Source: Parabacteroides merdae ATCC 43184
GTDB lineage: Bacteria > Bacteroidota > Bacteroidia > Bacteroidales > Tannerellaceae
Assembly (NCBI RefSeq): GCF_025151215.1
Contig: NZ_CP102286.1
Span: 3,286,001 to 3,350,000 of the forward strand
Reading direction: 5' to 3'
Length of the DNA: 64,000 bases
Made by a program: the position numbers and the translations under genes. Position 1 is the stretch's first letter, and each line of letters starts with the position of its first letter. This document shows, piece after piece, positions 8,246-15,586 of the stretch. The notes under the pieces were generated by a model. It was not told the DNA's origin, did not search any database, and was given only the letters and a program-made list of their open reading frames with translations.

Positions 8246-9301
8246 ATGTACTACGACGCAATAGACCTATTAAAAGGGATGATTTCACGTCCTTCTTTCA
8301 GCAGGGAGGAGGGAGAAACGGCTGATTTTCTCAAGCAGAGCTGGGAAAAAGCAGGGTATAAGGTGAACCGCAAAGGGAATAATCTGTGGCTGATCGCTCC
8401 CGGTTTTGATCTGGACAAACCAACTCTGCTGCTCAACTCCCATATCGACACTGTCAAGCCGGCTTCGGGCTGGACGAAAGATCCGTTCAATCCGGAGGAG
8501 ACGGAAGACGAGCGTCTGTACGGCCTTGGCAGCAATGATGCCGGCGCGAGCGTAGTCTCTCTTTATGAAGCATTCAGGGTGTTATCAGGGAAGGAACAAC
8601 CCTACAACCTGATCTTCCTAGCTTCATGCGAAGAAGAAGTTTCCGGCAAGAACGGGCTGGAAAGCGCTCTTGCCGACCTTCCTCCTATCGCATTCGCCGT
8701 TGTCGGCGAACCGACCGGCATGCAACCGGCCGTAGCCGAAAAAGGGTTGATGGTCCTGGACTGTGTCAGCACCGGCAAGGCAGGACATGCCGCCCGGAAC
8801 GAGGGGATCAATGCGATCACGCTTGCGATGAAAGACATCGAATGGTTCAACACCTATCAGTTCCCGGAAAAAAGCGATTTCCTCGGACCGGTGAAAATGA
8901 GCGTCACGATTATCCACGCCGGGACACAGCACAATGTCGTTCCGGACCGCTGCGAATTCACCGTCGATATCCGGACAAACGAATTCTATCCCAACGAAAA
9001 ACTGTTCGAACTGATCAAATCGCAGGTCGGCTGCGAAATAAAAGCCCGCAGCTTCCGCCTCAACTCCACCCGTACAGATTTGCAACATCCGTTCGTACGC
9101 CGTGCCGTCATGATGGGAAAAGAGCCTTTCGGTTCGCCTACTTTGAGCGACCAGGCCCTCATGCACTTCCCTTCCGTGAAGATCGGACCGGGAAACTCCG
9201 CCCGTTCCCATGCAGCCGACGAATATATCGGCCTGATGGAGATACGGGAAGCAATCGATATGTATATCAAGCTGCTCGACCAATTGACGATTGACAATTG
9301 A
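8246..9301 (+). CDS. M20-family metallohydrolase, ArgE/DapE-like N-acylornithine deacetylase
   Basis: 351-aa cytosolic zinc amidohydrolase. Metal-site motifs are visible: SHIDT (His66, Asp68), GSNDAG (Asp98), SCEEE (Glu129-131), and a late SARSHAADE motif. A dimerisation domain interrupts the catalytic part at about 165-275. Length and motifs fit the Bacteroidetes branch that removes the acyl group (often succinyl) from ornithine in arginine synthesis, but no other arg gene is nearby, so the substrate is inferred. The last residues (LTIDN, then TGA) are encoded inside a CAATTGACGATTGACAATTG repeat that extends past the stop codon. Confidence 0.88.
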   Translation: MYYDAIDLLKGMISRPSFSREEGETADFLKQSWEKAGYKVNRKGNNLWLIAPGFDLDKPTLLLNSHIDTVKPASGWTKDPFNPEETEDERLYGLGSNDAGASVVSLYEAFRVLSGKEQPYNLIFLASCEEEVSGKNGLESALADLPPIAFAVVGEPTGMQPAVAEKGLMVLDCVSTGKAGHAARNEGINAITLAMKDIEWFNTYQFPEKSDFLGPVKMSVTIIHAGTQHNVVPDRCEFTVDIRTNEFYPNEKLFELIKSQVGCEIKARSFRLNSTRTDLQHPFVRRAVMMGKEPFGSPTLSDQALMHFPSVKIGPGNSARSHAADEYIGLMEIREAIDMYIKLLDQLTIDN

Positions 9302-9355
9302 AAAAGAGCAAGATCATTCTACCGCATCCTCTCTTTCTTCAAACTTTCAATTAAT

Positions 9356-10645
9356 ATGAGGGACCTCTTCACAACCATCGGCACACGTTACCTAATCGCC
9401 ATCCTGAACTTGGCACTGATCTTTATCAATGCCAAGGTATTGGGTGTCGAAGGAGTCGGACTGGTCGGGCTGATTCTGGCGATAGTAGGAATCGCCACCA
9501 TGTTCTGCGGAATATTGGCGGGAAATACGATCGTCTATTTCATGAACCGCTATTCCATGCAAGCCGTATTTTTACCCTCTTACTGCTGGACACCCGCCGG
9601 AGCTGGCATCGCTTGCGGCAGCATGGCCATCCTCGGAGTGCTTCCCGAAGGGCACGCTCTTGATATTTATATTCTTTCCACCCTGACCTCCCTCGTTGCC
9701 GCAAACTCCCGTTTCCTGTTGGGAAAGAATCAGATTTTTGGGTTCAACCTGACCTTTGTCTTGCAAGGAGGATTACTATTTTTTGTCTTATTATTCCTTT
9801 ATTACGGATTGAAGATACAGAACGTAACCGCTTACCTGTGGGGAATGTATTTCACAAACGGTATCGCGTTTCTCGTCAGCCTTTTCCTACTCCTGCCGTT
9901 TCTAAACAAAAAAGAGGCAGATCCCCGGAAGGGACGCTCCCAATACGCTCTTTTGAAAGAGATGTTTGCTTACGGGCTTTGGGGAAGTGCGGACAATATT
10001 GCCGAGATCCTGACTACCCGCCTCAACTATTTCCTGATCCAACGGTTTGCCGGGTTAGGAAGCGTCGGACTGCTGGATGCGGGAACCAAGATTTCCGAAA
10101 GCGTCTGGCATATCAATCGCAGCATCGGCTTTATCACATACAGCCGCGTTGCCCGGACACATAAACCCGGCGAGCAAAAACAAATCACGCTCCGGTTCTT
10201 CAAACTAACTTTTTGTGCCATCACACTTGCGACCGGCTGCATTCTTCTGATACCGGAATGGATCTATACGGATTATCTGTTCAGTGCCGAGTTCGTAGGG
10301 ATGCACAACGTCATAACAGGGTTGTCGGCCGGAATCATAGCACTGGCCTGCAACAGCATACTATGCCAATATTTTACCGGAAGCGGCAAAATACGTTACA
10401 GCACGGGCAGTTCTTTTGTCGGTTTGATAAGCCTGCTTGTTTCGGGCTACCTGCTGATCCCGCACTACGGAGTGTTCGGATCGGCCATCAGTTCCAGTAT
10501 CGCATTCAGCACCATGCTGGCATTCTCCATGATTATTTTCTGCAGGAAAACAGGAACTCGCCCAAAGGACTTTCTGATCAATAAAGAGGATGTGAGGTTC
10601 GCACTCCGGAAACTCCGGTTGACACATGACGACGATCAGCCCTGA
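9356..10645 (+). CDS. Polysaccharide (O-antigen) flippase, Wzx-like
   Basis: 429-aa integral membrane protein with about 12 predicted membrane helices spread along the chain (TRYLIAILNLALIFINA, GLVGLILAIVGIATMFCGI, LQGGLLFFVLLFLYY). It belongs to the MATE/PST superfamily that flips lipid-linked glycans across the inner membrane. It stands alone here with no glycosyltransferases, so the glycan cannot be named. The stop at 10645 faces the end of the EnvC-like gene on the other strand, 56 bp away. Confidence 0.85.
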   Translation: MRDLFTTIGTRYLIAILNLALIFINAKVLGVEGVGLVGLILAIVGIATMFCGILAGNTIVYFMNRYSMQAVFLPSYCWTPAGAGIACGSMAILGVLPEGHALDIYILSTLTSLVAANSRFLLGKNQIFGFNLTFVLQGGLLFFVLLFLYYGLKIQNVTAYLWGMYFTNGIAFLVSLFLLLPFLNKKEADPRKGRSQYALLKEMFAYGLWGSADNIAEILTTRLNYFLIQRFAGLGSVGLLDAGTKISESVWHINRSIGFITYSRVARTHKPGEQKQITLRFFKLTFCAITLATGCILLIPEWIYTDYLFSAEFVGMHNVITGLSAGIIALACNSILCQYFTGSGKIRYSTGSSFVGLISLLVSGYLLIPHYGVFGSAISSSIAFSTMLAFSMIIFCRKTGTRPKDFLINKEDVRFALRKLRLTHDDDQP

Positions 10646-10701
10646 CACACCTGCTACATCCGTCGTGACGCGCCCCCGGTCAGCCTCAATGCGCCTTTTC
10701 G

Positions 10702-12033
10702 TCAATCCAGCCACGGAGCCGGATTCAGTTTCGTCTTTTCTTTCCAAAGCTGGAAATGAAGGATCGTGGCATTGCCGTCCTCTGTATCGGTAAAGATCTT
10801 TCCGATCGCCTGGCGGGTACTCACCTTATCGCCTGCCTTCACATAGACCTGGCTCAAGTTGCTATATACCGTCAAATAGTTACCATGGCGGACAATGACC
10901 GAATTGTTATATCCCGGAACAACGAACACACGCGTCACCTCACCATTGAACACGGCGCGGGCATCCGTACCCGGAGCGGTCTGGATGTCTATACCGCTGT
11001 TATTCGTACGGACATACTTCAATTCCTGGTGCTGCTGTTCGCCGAAGGCAGCGACAATCGTATGGCGGCCGGACACAGGATAAGGCAAACGCCCCTTATT
11101 GCTTGCAAAATCATCGGATAAGCGCTTCTCGGCCTTTGTCATGGCATACCCGCCTTTGGTGTCGGCGACACGTTCTTCGCGGACCGGCTCCGTCTCCGGT
11201 TTTGTTTCAGGGACTTTCTTTCCTGAAGCAGCCGCCTTTTCACGTGCCAAACGGTTCCTTTCAGCACGGGCCGCCCGTTCGCGGGCAGCTTTGGCTTCGG
11301 CTTCGGCGCGGGCGATTTCTTCGGCTATCTGCTTTTCGATCTGGCGGTTCAAAGCATCAGCCTGCTTCTTCTTCTTTTTCAGGTCGGCCTGCAACTGCTT
11401 TTGTTTCTTGTTTAACTGCTGCACCTCCTCTTTCTGGCTCGATTCCTCGGTCTGGAGCTTACGGCTTTCATCCTCCCGCGCACCCAATAAGGCGTTCTTC
11501 TCGGCACGTGTCTTTTCCAGTTCTTTCTGCTTGCCGACAATTTCCTTCTGCTTACCGATAATTTCGGAAGCCTGCTTCTTCTGCCAGTCGGCATACTCGC
11601 GAAGGTAACGCATACGGCGAAGGGACTGGGCAAAATTGTCGGCGGAAAGGATAAACAACAACTTATCCTGCGAACTGCGGCGTTTGTATATGCTTTGAAC
11701 CGATTTCCCGTAATTCTGCCGCTTATTCCCCAACTCTTTTTCCAATTGGGAAATGTTCCGGCGGGAAGCGGCTATCTGCTTGTCTATTTCCCCGATCTCC
11801 TGGTTCAGGAGGCTGATGACCTGTTTACGAGAAAGGATCTGTTTGGAGAGCAGGTTCAGCCGGTTCAGCGAGTTACGCGCCGTCTGCCGCGTCTCGTCCA
11901 ATAGCTGGCTGGTCATCTCGATCTCGGCAAGTGCGGCTTTACGCTGCTTTTCGAGTTCGCGTACTCTTGCCGAGTTCTGTGCGGAAACAGAACCGACCGA
12001 CAGCACGAATATGACGAGCCAGAAGTATCTCAT
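10702..12033 (-). CDS. EnvC-like murein hydrolase activator with degenerate LytM (M23) domain
   Basis: 443 aa: signal peptide (FWLVIFVLSVGSVSA), a long coiled coil at about 20-260 rich in Lys, Glu and Gln, a short linker, and a C-terminal LytM/M23 domain at about 320-443. The M23 zinc and catalytic histidines are largely missing: the first metal ligand is Asn345 (NNSGID), the YAHL histidine is Asn392 (YSNL) and the HxH motif reads ILHF. Asp349 and His426 remain. This resembles E. coli EnvC, which does not cut peptidoglycan itself but activates amidases at the division septum. It starts 1 nt after the DUF4292 stop, in one operon with the TPR gene and probably dut. Confidence 0.92.
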   Translation of the reverse strand: MRYFWLVIFVLSVGSVSAQNSARVRELEKQRKAALAEIEMTSQLLDETRQTARNSLNRLNLLSKQILSRKQVISLLNQEIGEIDKQIAASRRNISQLEKELGNKRQNYGKSVQSIYKRRSSQDKLLFILSADNFAQSLRRMRYLREYADWQKKQASEIIGKQKEIVGKQKELEKTRAEKNALLGAREDESRKLQTEESSQKEEVQQLNKKQKQLQADLKKKKKQADALNRQIEKQIAEEIARAEAEAKAARERAARAERNRLAREKAAASGKKVPETKPETEPVREERVADTKGGYAMTKAEKRLSDDFASNKGRLPYPVSGRHTIVAAFGEQQHQELKYVRTNNSGIDIQTAPGTDARAVFNGEVTRVFVVPGYNNSVIVRHGNYLTVYSNLSQVYVKAGDKVSTRQAIGKIFTDTEDGNATILHFQLWKEKTKLNPAPWLD

Positions 12034-12034
12034 C

Positions 12035-12874
12035 TTACATTTTATTACTACTCAACGATTTGATGATCTGAGACAACGTGATACGTTTATATTTGGCAGG
12101 AATGGAAAAATCCATTTTCACCGGGACATCCGTCTGCATGCGGGAGAAATGCAACGTGACTCCTCCTTGCGAAGCGCCATCCTTCATCACCTGCACATCC
12201 ATTCTCATCGGGAAAGGCTGTCCGTCTGCCAAGCGAAAATCAGCATAATCCCATTGCAAGGCGTAACGGTCCGAAGGTTCGGAAATACAGGTTGAGAGAA
12301 TCTTCTCCTCCCCGTCCGCCATAAAGGTGTACAGCAACCCCATCACGTCTTTTACCTGTATTTCGGCTGCGGGCCCGTCCTGCTTCAGCTTAAAGCGGTT
12401 GTACAGCTTCGGGCTGATCCCCTGCTGTCCGGGAAGGAACAGACGGTTGGTGAAAAGTGCCTGCAGATTATAAAAATTGAACTCGATCGGTGTCTGCCCT
12501 TTCAGGTTGGCATAATTGTCAGCCACATAGCGCTTGTTCATACGGTCGATCACCTTTACGCTGTCCACACTGATCTCGGCGCGGAAAACCTCGATACCTA
12601 AAAAGGGTTGCACGGACAACTGGAAAGCACTGTCTTTTACCATCTTCAGATCCACACGCGAACTCATATTGTTGCCCGGCAAGTTCAAGTCCACGTTCAG
12701 GCGTGCAGTCAGGGTTTCATACTTGAACGCCTGCTCCTGCATAAGCGTAAAGAACTCGTTATGCGCTTTCGCCCCGCCCGCTTCGACCGTACCGACTTTC
12801 TTGGTCGATTTACAACCTGTGAACGACAGGGCGATAAAAAAGACCAGCGCAAAGGCAAGGCTTATCTTATTCAT
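12035..12874 (-). CDS. DUF4292-family outer-membrane lipoprotein
   Basis: 279 aa with a lipoprotein signal (FFIALSFTGC, Cys at about 20). The body is mostly beta-strand and resembles the LolA/LolB-like fold assigned to DUF4292. No enzymatic residues stand out. It overlaps the end of the TPR gene by 8 bp (AAGAATGAATAAG) and is followed at once by the EnvC-like gene. The conserved order dut, TPR, DUF4292, EnvC in Bacteroidetes suggests an envelope assembly or division role; that role is inference. Confidence 0.88.
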   Translation of the reverse strand: MNKISLAFALVFFIALSFTGCKSTKKVGTVEAGGAKAHNEFFTLMQEQAFKYETLTARLNVDLNLPGNNMSSRVDLKMVKDSAFQLSVQPFLGIEVFRAEISVDSVKVIDRMNKRYVADNYANLKGQTPIEFNFYNLQALFTNRLFLPGQQGISPKLYNRFKLKQDGPAAEIQVKDVMGLLYTFMADGEEKILSTCISEPSDRYALQWDYADFRLADGQPFPMRMDVQVMKDGASQGGVTLHFSRMQTDVPVKMDFSIPAKYKRITLSQIIKSLSSNKM

Positions 12875-14642
12875 TCTTGACCTCCTCTTCTATATAGGTT
12901 CCCTCTGCGATCTTGCGATCCAGCACATCGCTTTCTTTTCCCATCTCCTTCGCTTTCTTCCATTGTTCAAGCGCCTTTTCCTTATCGCCGCTCATGAAGA
13001 GGATATCGCCGTAATGGTCTACCAGCTCGGAGCTTTTGGTCGTATCGTTGGCAAGCGCGCTCTCTATGTATATCTTGGCAAGCGTATAGTTTCCCTGTAC
13101 AAAGAATATCCAGGCATACGTATCGAGATATGTCGAATTGTTCGGTTCCAGTTTGACTGCCAATGCACTCATCCGTTCCGCCTTTTTCAGATCTTTCTTT
13201 TCCAGCGAGAGGAAATAGGCGTAATTATTGAGGACGACCACGTTCTTGTCGTTGTACTTCAACGCTTCATCATACGCTTTATAGGCTTCCGGCATATTCT
13301 TGATCTGATAGTAGATATCGCCTATCTGTCCGTAAAAATCAGACTTCAACCCGACGTTCGTCTCCGGGATAATCTCCAGGCCGGCTTTGTATGTATCCAG
13401 TGCATCCTGATACTTTTCCTGCTGGAAATAAGCGATCCCAAGATAAAAGTAATACTCCGGTGCATCGGGGAAAAGCTCCTGGCAACGGGTACAGATACGG
13501 ATCACTTCGGGAATGTCTTCCGACTTCAACGCCAGATTCAAGAGTTGTTGCCAGGCAGCAGCATTCGAAGGTTCCATCTCGGTAATCAGCTGAAACTGGA
13601 AACGGGCCTCATCAGTCTTCCCCTGCGCAACCAGCAGACTGCCGTACATCTGTTTCAGATCGGTATCTTCCGGATGCTGTTCCAGTAATGTCTGGAAAAG
13701 GGCATTCGCACTCTCGGTCCCCTTCTTCGTCTGCTGCAGTTTGAGAATATAACGGGACAGAATACCGACTTTCGTCTCGACATCCAATTTCTCGTTCACT
13801 AATGCATTGCGTATCTGCGTCTCGGCGGCGTCCTTATTACCGACGACTTCATAATAGTTCGCCATAGAGACAATGTAATAGGGACTTTCCGGATCGATTT
13901 CGTGTGCTTTCTGATAATATTTCAACGCTTTGACCGTATCATTCTTTTCCAAGTGGAGATCCCCCAAAATGATCTGATAGCGGGATTCCATCGGGAATTT
14001 GGCGGCAAGCTTTTCCACCTCTTTGAACGCGTTATCGTTCTGCTCCAACGCATTATACAATTTATATTTCTGCATGGAAAGCGCCTCGCTCATGCCTATG
14101 GACGATTCGAGGGCGTCATAAGCATCGATCGCCTTCCCGATTTCACCTTCCTGCGTAAGCGCATCCGCCAGGTAATAGTTCAACTCCGGTTTTCCGGGAT
14201 AATCTTTTACAAGCTTCTCATACTCGTCCGACGCCTCGCCGAACATACCGAGGTTGCGGCTCATTGTCGCCAACGCCAGCCGGTAGGTAAAATTATCGGA
14301 ACTGTAAGCCACCGCACGCCGCAACATCTCCAGCGACTTTTCCGGACGGTTCAGCTGGGCATAAAACGAAGAAAGTTCGTATAAGACGGCCGAGGCGGTC
14401 GAATCGATCGCCAGACAATGGTTAAAGGCATCATAAGCGGCATCGAATTTTCCGGCTGCCTTCAGGTTCAGCCCTTCGTAGAAGAAGTAATCGAATTTCC
14501 GCTGATCCCCGGCACTCACTTGATTCGGCTTCGACGATATTTCCACCTTCGCCTCCTGATCCTGCGCCCTCAACGATTGCGAACTCCCGATCAGGAATAA
14601 TAGAAAAGATATCGAGATCAGAGACTTTAGCATCCCTCCCAT
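12867..14642 (-). CDS. Tetratricopeptide-repeat protein, exported
   Basis: 591 aa with a signal peptide (LISISFLLFLIGSSQSLRA) and about a dozen TPR units across residues 45-580 (for example AAYDAFNHCLAIDSTASAVL, ALKYYQKAHEIDPESPYYIV, AYKAYDEALKYNDKNVVVLN). TPR solenoids are protein-docking scaffolds; the partner is not evident. It follows dut by 30 bp and overlaps the DUF4292 lipoprotein gene, so the products probably work together in the periplasm. Met4 (14633) is an alternative start. Confidence 0.9.
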   Translation of the reverse strand: MGGMLKSLISISFLLFLIGSSQSLRAQDQEAKVEISSKPNQVSAGDQRKFDYFFYEGLNLKAAGKFDAAYDAFNHCLAIDSTASAVLYELSSFYAQLNRPEKSLEMLRRAVAYSSDNFTYRLALATMSRNLGMFGEASDEYEKLVKDYPGKPELNYYLADALTQEGEIGKAIDAYDALESSIGMSEALSMQKYKLYNALEQNDNAFKEVEKLAAKFPMESRYQIILGDLHLEKNDTVKALKYYQKAHEIDPESPYYIVSMANYYEVVGNKDAAETQIRNALVNEKLDVETKVGILSRYILKLQQTKKGTESANALFQTLLEQHPEDTDLKQMYGSLLVAQGKTDEARFQFQLITEMEPSNAAAWQQLLNLALKSEDIPEVIRICTRCQELFPDAPEYYFYLGIAYFQQEKYQDALDTYKAGLEIIPETNVGLKSDFYGQIGDIYYQIKNMPEAYKAYDEALKYNDKNVVVLNNYAYFLSLEKKDLKKAERMSALAVKLEPNNSTYLDTYAWIFFVQGNYTLAKIYIESALANDTTKSSELVDHYGDILFMSGDKEKALEQWKKAKEMGKESDVLDRKIAEGTYIEEEVKNE

Positions 14643-14672
14643 ATTTTTTAATTCTTAATTCTTAATTTTTAA

Positions 14673-15104
14673 TTATCTCCCCGTGTGACCGAAGCCGCCG
14701 GCTCCCCGTTCGGTGTCGTCCAGCACTTCCACCGGCTGCCAGACGACCTGGCTGTGAGCCGTGATCACCATCTGGCAGATACGCTCCCCGTCATTGACGG
14801 TAAACGGTTCGGAAGAGAGGTTTATCAGGATTATGCCGATCTCGCCGCGATAGTCCGCATCGATAGTACCCGGCGTGTTCAGCAATGTGATGCCATACTT
14901 CAATGCCAGGCCGCTACGGGGGCGCATCTGTGCCTCATAGCCTTCCGGCAACGCGATATATAATCCGGTCGGTATCAGTTTCCGTTCAAGGGGTTTCAAA
15001 ACTACCGGTTCCGCCAGATTTGCACGAATGTCCATTCCTGCCGACAGCGGAGTCGCGTATCCCGGCAGCGGATGGTGTGACTTATTTATGATCTTTACTT
15101 CCAT
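14673..15104 (-). CDS. dut: dUTP diphosphatase
   Basis: 143 aa, the normal size of trimeric dUTPase. All five motifs are visible: [42 protein letters not shown] and the C-terminal [11 protein letters not shown]. It hydrolyses dUTP to dUMP and pyrophosphate, keeping uracil out of DNA and feeding dTMP synthesis. It is first in the group with the TPR, DUF4292 and EnvC-like genes. Its upstream region carries an operator-like array (15316-15377). Confidence 0.98.
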   Translation of the reverse strand: MEVKIINKSHHPLPGYATPLSAGMDIRANLAEPVVLKPLERKLIPTGLYIALPEGYEAQMRPRSGLALKYGITLLNTPGTIDADYRGEIGIILINLSSEPFTVNDGERICQMVITAHSQVVWQPVEVLDDTERGAGGFGHTGR

Positions 15105-15123
15105 AAACTCTTTTATTTCCGGG

Positions 15124-15131
15124 CAAATTTA
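15124..15131 (-). promoter_or_regulatory. -7 promoter element for dut
   Basis: TAAATTTG on the minus strand (TAnnTTTG), 20 bp before the dut start codon. Confidence 0.55.
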
Positions 15132-15315
15132 CATAAATATCCCTGATTACCATCTCCTGGAAGTTCCATTATTCTTTAAATTATACTAAGTACACCTATA
15201 TGCATCCACACCGGAGTGTTTTGGCTCCCTTATGATGCTTTTTCTTCAAAACAAGCAAGAAAAGTACCGAAAACAAGCAGAAATGATCACAGACATCCCC
15301 ATCTTGCACCTTTCA

Positions 15316-15377
15316 ACATCCGGATGTATGGGGCGGTTACACCCGGATGTTTCTGCTCCGGACACCCGGATGTATGG
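15316..15377. repeat. Three operator-like direct repeats with 23-bp period
   Basis: ACATCCGGATGT (a perfect 12-bp palindrome) at 15316, ACACCCGGATGT at 15339 and ACACCCGGATGT at 15362. Copies one and three share the trailing ATGG. The exact 23-bp spacing, about two helical turns, suggests protein-binding sites on one face of the DNA. The array is about 210 bp upstream of dut and downstream of the GH2 gene. Confidence 0.65.
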
Positions 15378-15461
15378 AAACAAAACATACCAACTAATTG
15401 ATTAATCTATGCTTATATTGCAAAACAAAGACTATGACTTTCAGAAAACCGGTGATACATA

Positions 15462-15490
15462 AGTGATAGACAAATATGGCATCTATCACT
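15462..15490. repeat. Hairpin AGTGATAGA / TCTATCACT
   Basis: A perfect 9-bp inverted repeat with an 11-nt spacer. Related GTGATA words occur just outside at about 15452 and 15530. It may end the GH2 transcript or be a binding site. Confidence 0.45.
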
Positions 15491-15586
15491 CCTACGCACC
15501 ATGATTATCAAAACCCGCATGGTAAAGTGTGATAGAGTGACAGAGGATTCCGCAAAAACAAGTTCTGCAACCAAGCCCTGTCTCTC

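Larger units (their letters stand above)
15105..15586. other. Gene-free stretch upstream of dut, with repeats
   Basis: About 480 bp without a credible gene, downstream of the GH2 gene and upstream of dut. It contains the dut -7 element (15124-15131), three 23-bp-spaced ACAYCCGGATGT sites (15316-15377), and a 9-bp-arm hairpin AGTGATAGA/TCTATCACT at 15462-15490 with another GTGATAGA copy near 15530. Confidence 0.65.

Noticed and set aside
12534..13688. 384-codon plus-strand open frame
   Set aside because: Antisense to the DUF4292 and TPR genes, which overlap naturally in an operon and have clear family features.
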